From positions 1 through 9,055 of the forward strand of contig CALKAR010000320.1 in the NCBI GenBank assembly GCA_937988745.1: a DNA stretch of 9,055 nucleotides, read 5' to 3'. Shown piece after piece: positions 5,188 to 9,055 of this stretch (position 1 is its first letter; every line of letters starts with the position of its first letter). The position numbers and the translations under genes are program-made. The notes below the pieces were generated by a model that saw nothing but the letters and a program-made list of their open reading frames with translations, ran no database searches and was not told the origin of the DNA. The stretch is from an uncultured Peptococcaceae bacterium (lineage in GTDB: Bacteria; Bacillota; Limnochordia; Darwinibacteriales; Darwinibacteriaceae).

Positions 5188-6589
5188 AACGCAATTTATC
5201 ATGAGCTTCGTGCTGATCATTGTGCTGACATTGATCAGCACAGGCTGTCTAACCTGGGGAGTATTTTACATCTTAGCTCGAACAGTAAACGAGCGCTTCT
5301 TCCCAGCGAATTACTATGAAAAGCAGATCCCAAGTCTCGAAGCACGCATTCGAGACTTCGGCACCACCCTATTGGACGACGAATCAACTCTTTGGGAACT
5401 CATTCCCCATGAAGGGATTACGTACCAAGTCTTCGATGCCGAGGGAAGGGTGCTGTACGGCACCGAGACGGCTCAGGTGATCGGCGGCCCCGAAGAGCTG
5501 CTGCACCTCATAAATACCACCTATCGGCGGCAGGATGACTTCATTAGGCTGGTTCCATTATTCGCTGGTCCGAGGCTTGAGGGAGCAGTGGCCCTGGTAT
5601 ACGAACTCGCACCATATTATCCAGTGGTGATGGATCGGGTTCTGTTGGGATCTCTCCCGTATTTGCTGGTCATATCTCCAGTGATCTTTGTGGTACTGTT
5701 TACTATTCTATTTGCCAGACGGTTCTCCAGGAGTCTTAGAGAACCAGTTAACATGTTGATCGAAGCATCTAGGAAAGTGCAGGCACATGACCTCGACTTT
5801 GATATCCCGTACAAAGCCAATAACGAGCTGGGGCAGCTCTGCCAATCGTTCAACGAAATGAAGGACGCACTGAAAGAATCGCTGAGAGCACAGTGGCAGG
5901 CCGAACAGCGCCGCCGCGATATGGTTGCCGCCCTGGCCCATGATCTAAAGACACCCTTTACGATAATCCAAGGCTATGCTCAAGCCCTCGGGCAGCAAAC
6001 CGAGGAGGGTACCAAAGAAAGCCGCTACCTTCAAGTGATAGCGGAGAATGCCCATCGGGGCGGGGATCTTGTCCAGGAAATGCTGTACGCGGCAGAGCTC
6101 GAAGAAAGTACAGACAGCACTTCAGTTGAGGTCGACTTCCCCACGTTCCTCCGAGAAAAACTGGATATCTACCAAGAGTTAGGAAGTAGCCAGAACATCA
6201 CTGTCGATCTGGAACTCTCGGGTTTTGCAGATGATTCTTCGCAAATTAAGGCCGATAAGGCCGCGCTCAGCCGCATTCTCGATAACATCATGATGAACAA
6301 CCTACATCATACGCCAGTAGGTGGTTCCATCAGCGTAACCGTCCGACGAGAAGAACAAGCCCTGCGTTTCACTATTCGCGATACCGGCCCTGGTTTCTCC
6401 TCACAAGATCTGCAGCGCCTGTTTGACAAGTTCTATCGGGGAGACCAGAGCCGCAGCGCACAGGGCGGTTCTGGACTGGGGCTGTATATAGTCAAGCAGC
6501 TTGTGGAAAGGATGGGTGGCGGCGTGCATGCCTGCAACCATCCTAGTGGAGGAGCTTGCATTGAGTTCTATCTGCCCATTGTGGACTGA
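5165..6589 (+). CDS. Sensor histidine kinase (LanK-like), membrane-bound
   Basis: Partner kinase of the regulator, 474 aa. Two membrane helices (about 11-37 and 160-184) flank an extracytoplasmic domain of about 120 residues, which is the probable sensor. A HAMP linker covers about 185-240. The dimerisation/phosphoacceptor domain has the H-box ALAHDLKTP with H259. The ATP-binding domain shows an N-box around DNIMMNNLHHTP (N378; a His stands where Lys is usual), G1 box DTGPGF (406-411), F-box LFDKFYRGD (419-427) and G2 box GGSGLGL (434-440). The H-box follows the HDLKTP form common in lantibiotic and related kinases. I chose ATG at 5165 because AAGGG lies 8 nt upstream; this gives a 23-bp overlap with the regulator gene. 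GTG at 5156 and ATG at 5159 are alternatives but overlap or crowd that site. A much longer upstream-open frame lies inside the regulator gene and is not credible as the start. Confidence 0.92.
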   Translation: MLAKLSLRTQFIMSFVLIIVLTLISTGCLTWGVFYILARTVNERFFPANYYEKQIPSLEARIRDFGTTLLDDESTLWELIPHEGITYQVFDAEGRVLYGTETAQVIGGPEELLHLINTTYRRQDDFIRLVPLFAGPRLEGAVALVYELAPYYPVVMDRVLLGSLPYLLVISPVIFVVLFTILFARRFSRSLREPVNMLIEASRKVQAHDLDFDIPYKANNELGQLCQSFNEMKDALKESLRAQWQAEQRRRDMVAALAHDLKTPFTIIQGYAQALGQQTEEGTKESRYLQVIAENAHRGGDLVQEMLYAAELEESTDSTSVEVDFPTFLREKLDIYQELGSSQNITVDLELSGFADDSSQIKADKAALSRILDNIMMNNLHHTPVGGSISVTVRREEQALRFTIRDTGPGFSSQDLQRLFDKFYRGDQSRSAQGGSGLGLYIVKQLVERMGGGVHACNHPSGGACIEFYLPIVD

Positions 6590-6603
6590 TACCCCTAAAG
6601 CGC

Positions 6604-6643
6604 ACATGTCCCACGCAGAGCATCCATCCTGCGTGGGACATGT
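6604..6643. terminator. Strong intrinsic terminator between convergent units
   Basis: A perfect 15-bp inverted repeat (6604-6618 and 6629-6643) closes a 10-nt loop, 14 nt after the kinase stop. The rightward transcript continues TCTCTTC, a modest U-tract, so it most likely ends the transporter/two-component operon. On the other strand it begins only 5 nt after the stop of the small membrane protein gene, but the following sequence (GCGCTTTAGG) is a poor U-tract; it may still protect that mRNA's 3' end. Confidence 0.8.
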
Positions 6644-6648
6644 TCTCT

Positions 6649-6966
6649 TCACCTATACAGATAAAGAATGAGTAAGACGATTGATACAGCCAACCTGATA
6701 AGCTGCGACTTCACACTGACTTTTCCGTACATCTTCAGCCCGTTGGCCGCTGTAGAAAGGTGAATCAGGATCAAACCACCCAGAAGCACATACAAGCCTG
6801 CCCCTGAGGAAATCACGGCCAGAGCTGTCAGCACGCCTCCCGCCATCAGGATAATACTGGACCACAGTTCAATCTGCCGGGCTTTGAGCTGTATCAGTCC
6901 AACTGAGAAATGGAGCAGCCCGTAGATTACTCCTATGGCTGCTGCCAAGTAACCTGCAGCCGGCAT
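6649..6966 (-). CDS. Small four-helix membrane protein, unknown function
   Basis: Predicted inner-membrane protein of 105 aa that I cannot place in a named family. Four hydrophobic segments occupy nearly the whole chain (about residues 4-25, 33-52, 55-75 and 86-104), joined by short loops; positive charges cluster at QLKARQ (26-31) and KVSVKSQ (82-88), which suggests both ends of helix pairs face the cytoplasm there. No cysteine pairs or catalytic motifs are seen. ATG at 6966 is chosen because six G residues (6979-6974 read leftward) lie 7 nt upstream; a TTG at 6996 would start inside the candidate -10 sequence. It is downstream of and in the same direction as the OPA transporter gene, 114 nt away, with no clear terminator between, so it may be cotranscribed or use its own promoter at 6995-7024. 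The link in function to the transporter is unproven. Confidence 0.7.
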   Translation of the reverse strand: MPAAGYLAAAIGVIYGLLHFSVGLIQLKARQIELWSSIILMAGGVLTALAVISSGAGLYVLLGGLILIHLSTAANGLKMYGKVSVKSQLIRLAVSIVLLILYLYR

Positions 6967-6994
6967 TGCAACACCCCCCAGCTTCTCCTGTATC

Positions 6995-7024
6995 AATATA
7001 TTGCAGGAACCTTCATTCGGTCAC
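6995..7024 (-). promoter_or_regulatory. Candidate promoter for the small membrane protein gene
   Basis: Read leftward, GTGACC (7024-7019, 4/6 match to TTGACA), an 18-nt spacer and TATATT (7000-6995, 5/6 match to TATAAT) would start transcription near 6988, giving a leader of about 22 nt that contains the G-rich ribosome binding site. No other regulatory element is seen in the gap 6967-7080; the only hairpin there, a 5-bp stem reading GAAGA...TCTTC leftward, is too weak for a terminator. Confidence 0.3.
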
Positions 7025-7080
7025 ATGCTGAGGGCCGGAAGAATACAGTCTTCGATAATATGACTATGGTAAGCCTCAAC

Positions 7081-8355
7081 TCACACGCTCTTCTTACTGA
7101 CGTAGCTATTAGCAAACATTGTGACCGCCCCTAAAACAAACAGGACAGCCCACAATACAGCCACTGCGGCCCATCCCCAGATATCTGCCACTAAGCCAGT
7201 TATGATGGTCATTAGGGCAGAACCTACATAAGACGCAAAATCTAAGAAGCCTGCTATCGTTGACGACTTACCATCAAAGCGCATCGGAATGGTAGAGAGC
7301 AGCACAACGTTAATGCCGTTGACAATCAGAGAACACAGTCCGATTAGCAAACTTAAGACCAATGCGCTCTCAGCCGAAAAGGCTGCCACGACTCCGGCAG
7401 CAGCCAGACTGCCGCCCGAAAATAAACCGATGATTGTCTTTCTGTCATCGCCAATCAGGTTGTTCAGCCAGCCGGCGATGAGCACTCCGGCAAAACCCAT
7501 CAACGGCACAATCAGCGAATACCCTACTGCGCTATCAATTTCCAAGCCCTGCGTCTTCATCAGTAGAGCAGGCATCCAGAGATTAATACCATCCTTAATC
7601 ATTCCCTGGAACAAGGTAGTAACCGCTAACAGCAGCAGATAGGGCTGCCGCAAGAATCCTGAGGTTTCCCTGACCATGCTCGCCAAAGAAGTCGTAGTTT
7701 CAGGTACAGCAGGTTGTGTGCTTAACTCGAAACCCACCTGCTGAGGGTTATCTCTGATCGACACAACCCAAAGAACGGCGTGGGCAAACAGCACTGCTGC
7801 GGGAACCCAAAACGCAAACTGCCAACGGCCGAAGGCCGCGATAATCTGGCCAGACAGCCACCATGTAACCAGGGCTCCAAACACAAACGATGTACCCAGG
7901 ATGGCAGAGACTGTGTTCCGCTGATGATTTTCAGTCCAGGCCGAAGCGGTCTTCACAATGGGCCCCCAGCCCGTTGACTGGAATATGCCGTTCAGCCCCC
8001 AGATTACCGACATCGCCGCCACTGTCCCGGCAAACCCGAACATCAAATTACAGAATGCCGTCCCAAGAAGCCCTAAGAAGATAAACAGCCGAGCTGAGAG
8101 TCTGTCACCTAAAGAACCGTTTATCAGCTGGCCAAAGGCATATACCCAAAAGAAAACACTGCTCACGATACCCGTAGTGATTGTGTTCCAACCAAGTTCT
8201 TGTTCAATGACTGGCAGAGCAACAGAAAGGTTTAAGCGGCCCAAATAGAATAAGCAGTACGTGAGCCACAGGGTTCCAATAATGCGCCACTGCCAAACTT
8301 GCCTCTTACTCTTAACGATTGAAGAAAATTGGATTAGTCCATGCCGTCCGCCCAT
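7081..8355 (-). CDS. MFS transporter, organophosphate:phosphate antiporter (OPA) family, GlpT/UhpT-like
   Basis: Membrane transporter of 424 aa with about twelve hydrophobic segments, the family length. Landmarks: R40 in the first helix (FYLGRLN, 36-42), aligning by eye with the phosphate-binding R45 of GlpT; the loop motif GDRLSARL (83-90); NGIFQSTGWGP (122-132), the OPA pattern seen as NG.FQG.GW.P in GlpT; RDNPQQVGF (201-209), like the RD-P-Q segment after helix 6 of GlpT; and RFDGKSS..AGF.DF (359-373) in the second half. At the position of GlpT R269 I read K254, a conservative change but not certain. Start: ATG at 8355 has GGTGG (8366-8362) with 6 nt spacing and overlaps the upstream hydrolase gene by 44 bp; ATGs at 8361 and 8391 are alternatives with poorer sites, the latter giving an 80-bp overlap. 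Overlap with the PHP hydrolase gene implies an operon, so imported substrate may be what the hydrolase cleaves. Substrate unknown. Confidence 0.88.
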   Translation of the reverse strand: MGGRHGLIQFSSIVKSKRQVWQWRIIGTLWLTYCLFYLGRLNLSVALPVIEQELGWNTITTGIVSSVFFWVYAFGQLINGSLGDRLSARLFIFLGLLGTAFCNLMFGFAGTVAAMSVIWGLNGIFQSTGWGPIVKTASAWTENHQRNTVSAILGTSFVFGALVTWWLSGQIIAAFGRWQFAFWVPAAVLFAHAVLWVVSIRDNPQQVGFELSTQPAVPETTTSLASMVRETSGFLRQPYLLLLAVTTLFQGMIKDGINLWMPALLMKTQGLEIDSAVGYSLIVPLMGFAGVLIAGWLNNLIGDDRKTIIGLFSGGSLAAAGVVAAFSAESALVLSLLIGLCSLIVNGINVVLLSTIPMRFDGKSSTIAGFLDFASYVGSALMTIITGLVADIWGWAAVAVLWAVLFVLGAVTMFANSYVSKKSV

Positions 8356-9055
8356 TGGCATCCACCACTTCTGCCCTGACAAAAAGCTCATCCCCTCGTA
8401 GGTTGTGGACAGCGGAACTTATCGTTTCTCCTGGCTCAGCGTAGAAGCTCTTGCCTCTTGACTCGAATGCAACAAAATGAATCGCAGCCGCAGGCGAGCA
8501 TTCAATATAGACCTGGCCCCCATCAAGCCCAAAGTCGGTAATAACTGGCCCAGTGGAAGAATAAAAACGTCCCGCTTCAATTGCCTTGGATATGTCTTCG
8601 ACTGTTAGTTGAGGTGCATTCACCATAATCCAGCCACCGCAGTAATCCTCGTCCCATTGATGAGTATCATCCGTTGCTACTCCCCAAACCTTGACACCAC
8701 GGCGCAAGAACGAATCCCAATGATCTAGATGGAGCCCGGTGCGGTTTTCCCTTTCGCAACCATGGTTGTAAATCTCAATCGCGGTAAAGTTGCGCAGTTC
8801 ACTGACGTCTTCCCACTCCACCCTTGACCATAATGGATGGCAGTAGATTGAAAGATAGTTTTCCGCTTGAAAGTTGTCAATGGCTGCCTGTGCCCCAGCT
8901 GCTTCAATCCCCTCTGGAGGTGCAATTCTCTCGAGGTGCCGTGCTCCCCGGCCAGTACGATGAATGCCCACGATATGGTGGCAGTGCCACGGTTTGGGGA
9001 TCTTTACTTCAATCTCGATTCCGAATGTATTCTCGATATTGTGAGTCCAAAGGTT
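8312..9055 (-). CDS. CehA/McbA-type PHP metallohydrolase, 3' part only
   Basis: The C-terminal 247 residues of a larger protein; the frame is open to the right edge and its start lies outside. Numbering is from the edge. It has PHP-domain features: a metal-ligand-like HP in SIYCHPLW (H73), E94 and H98 in AIEIYNHG, and VWGVATDDTH (123-132) whose D130-x-H132 matches the PHP DxH metal site. The last 90 residues (from SSTGPVITDF) form a beta-rich tail ending AWTNPIFF, typical of the CehA/McbA group. PHP proteins use two or three metal ions to cleave phosphoesters; CehA and McbA members also cleave carbamate or amide bonds, so the chemistry here is undecided. The GTG at 8971 is internal, since coding continues upstream (residues 1-28 include PWHCHH, possibly further metal ligands). 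It overlaps the OPA transporter gene, forming an operon. Located in the cytoplasm or exported; the N terminus is not visible. Confidence 0.87.
   Translation of the reverse strand, partial: NLWTHNIENTFGIEIEVKIPKPWHCHHIVGIHRTGRGARHLERIAPPEGIEAAGAQAAIDNFQAENYLSIYCHPLWSRVEWEDVSELRNFTAIEIYNHGCERENRTGLHLDHWDSFLRRGVKVWGVATDDTHQWDEDYCGGWIMVNAPQLTVEDISKAIEAGRFYSSTGPVITDFGLDGGQVYIECSPAAAIHFVAFESRGKSFYAEPGETISSAVHNLRGDELFVRAEVVDANGRTAWTNPIFFNR

Noticed and set aside
6967..6996. TTG 6996 as start of the small membrane protein
   Set aside because: It lies within the candidate -10 sequence and has no suitable upstream site, while ATG 6966 has a G-rich site at 7 nt.
7289..8248. Several open frames on the plus strand opposite the OPA transporter gene
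   Set aside because: They are antisense shadows of a well-supported membrane protein gene, with no ribosome binding sites or recognisable products.
8356..8391. Longer OPA transporter start at ATG 8391
   Set aside because: The G-rich stretch abuts the ATG with no spacer and the overlap with the hydrolase gene would be 80 bp. ATG 8355 has a better-spaced site, though the choice is not certain.

Overview
The window suggests a chromosomal segment of a Gram-positive, Bacillota-type bacterium. The evidence is strong AGGAGG/GGGGG ribosome binding sites, ATG/GTG starts, sigma-A-like promoters, intrinsic terminators, and a LanFEG-type peptide-antibiotic transporter with its own two-component system. 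Base composition looks intermediate (near 50% G+C by eye, not computed). I cannot name the genus. No rRNA, tRNA, IS element or CRISPR array was seen.

Layout. (1) Positions 1-252 are non-coding or hold only remnants, with a plausible rightward promoter. (2) A rightward gene for an unrecognised protein of about 240 aa ends at 975. (3) A shared bidirectional terminator (989-1033) separates it from a leftward Gfo/Idh/MocA-family oxidoreductase gene (1046-2095) with its own consensus-like promoter. (4) A compact rightward operon (2242-6589) encodes an ABC ATPase, two permeases, an OmpR-family response regulator and a sensor histidine kinase. Genes overlap or lie at most 15 nt apart, and a strong hairpin (6604-6643) ends the operon. 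(5) A leftward group follows: a CehA/McbA-type PHP metallohydrolase (running off the right edge), an OPA-family (GlpT/UhpT-like) MFS transporter overlapping it, and a small four-helix membrane protein that may have its own promoter.

How the genes work together. The central operon has the organisation of a lantibiotic immunity or peptide-antibiotic resistance module (LanF-LanE-LanG plus LanR-LanK), but no lanthipeptide precursor or modification gene is visible. It therefore looks like a stand-alone sense-and-export defence module, comparable in parts to CprABC-CprK/R of Clostridioides difficile. Its upstream region carries TCT-N8-TCT repeats placed relative to a candidate -10 much like the NisR box of nisin promoters, which suggests autoregulation by the encoded regulator. 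The PHP hydrolase/OPA transporter pair suggests uptake plus hydrolysis of an organophosphate or similar small ester; the substrate is not readable from sequence. The oxidoreductase is a lone gene, probably acting on a sugar or cyclitol.

The most useful leads are the orphan LanFEG-RK cassette with its putative operator, the translation start and possible leader of the unknown 240-aa gene, and the PHP/OPA gene pair.
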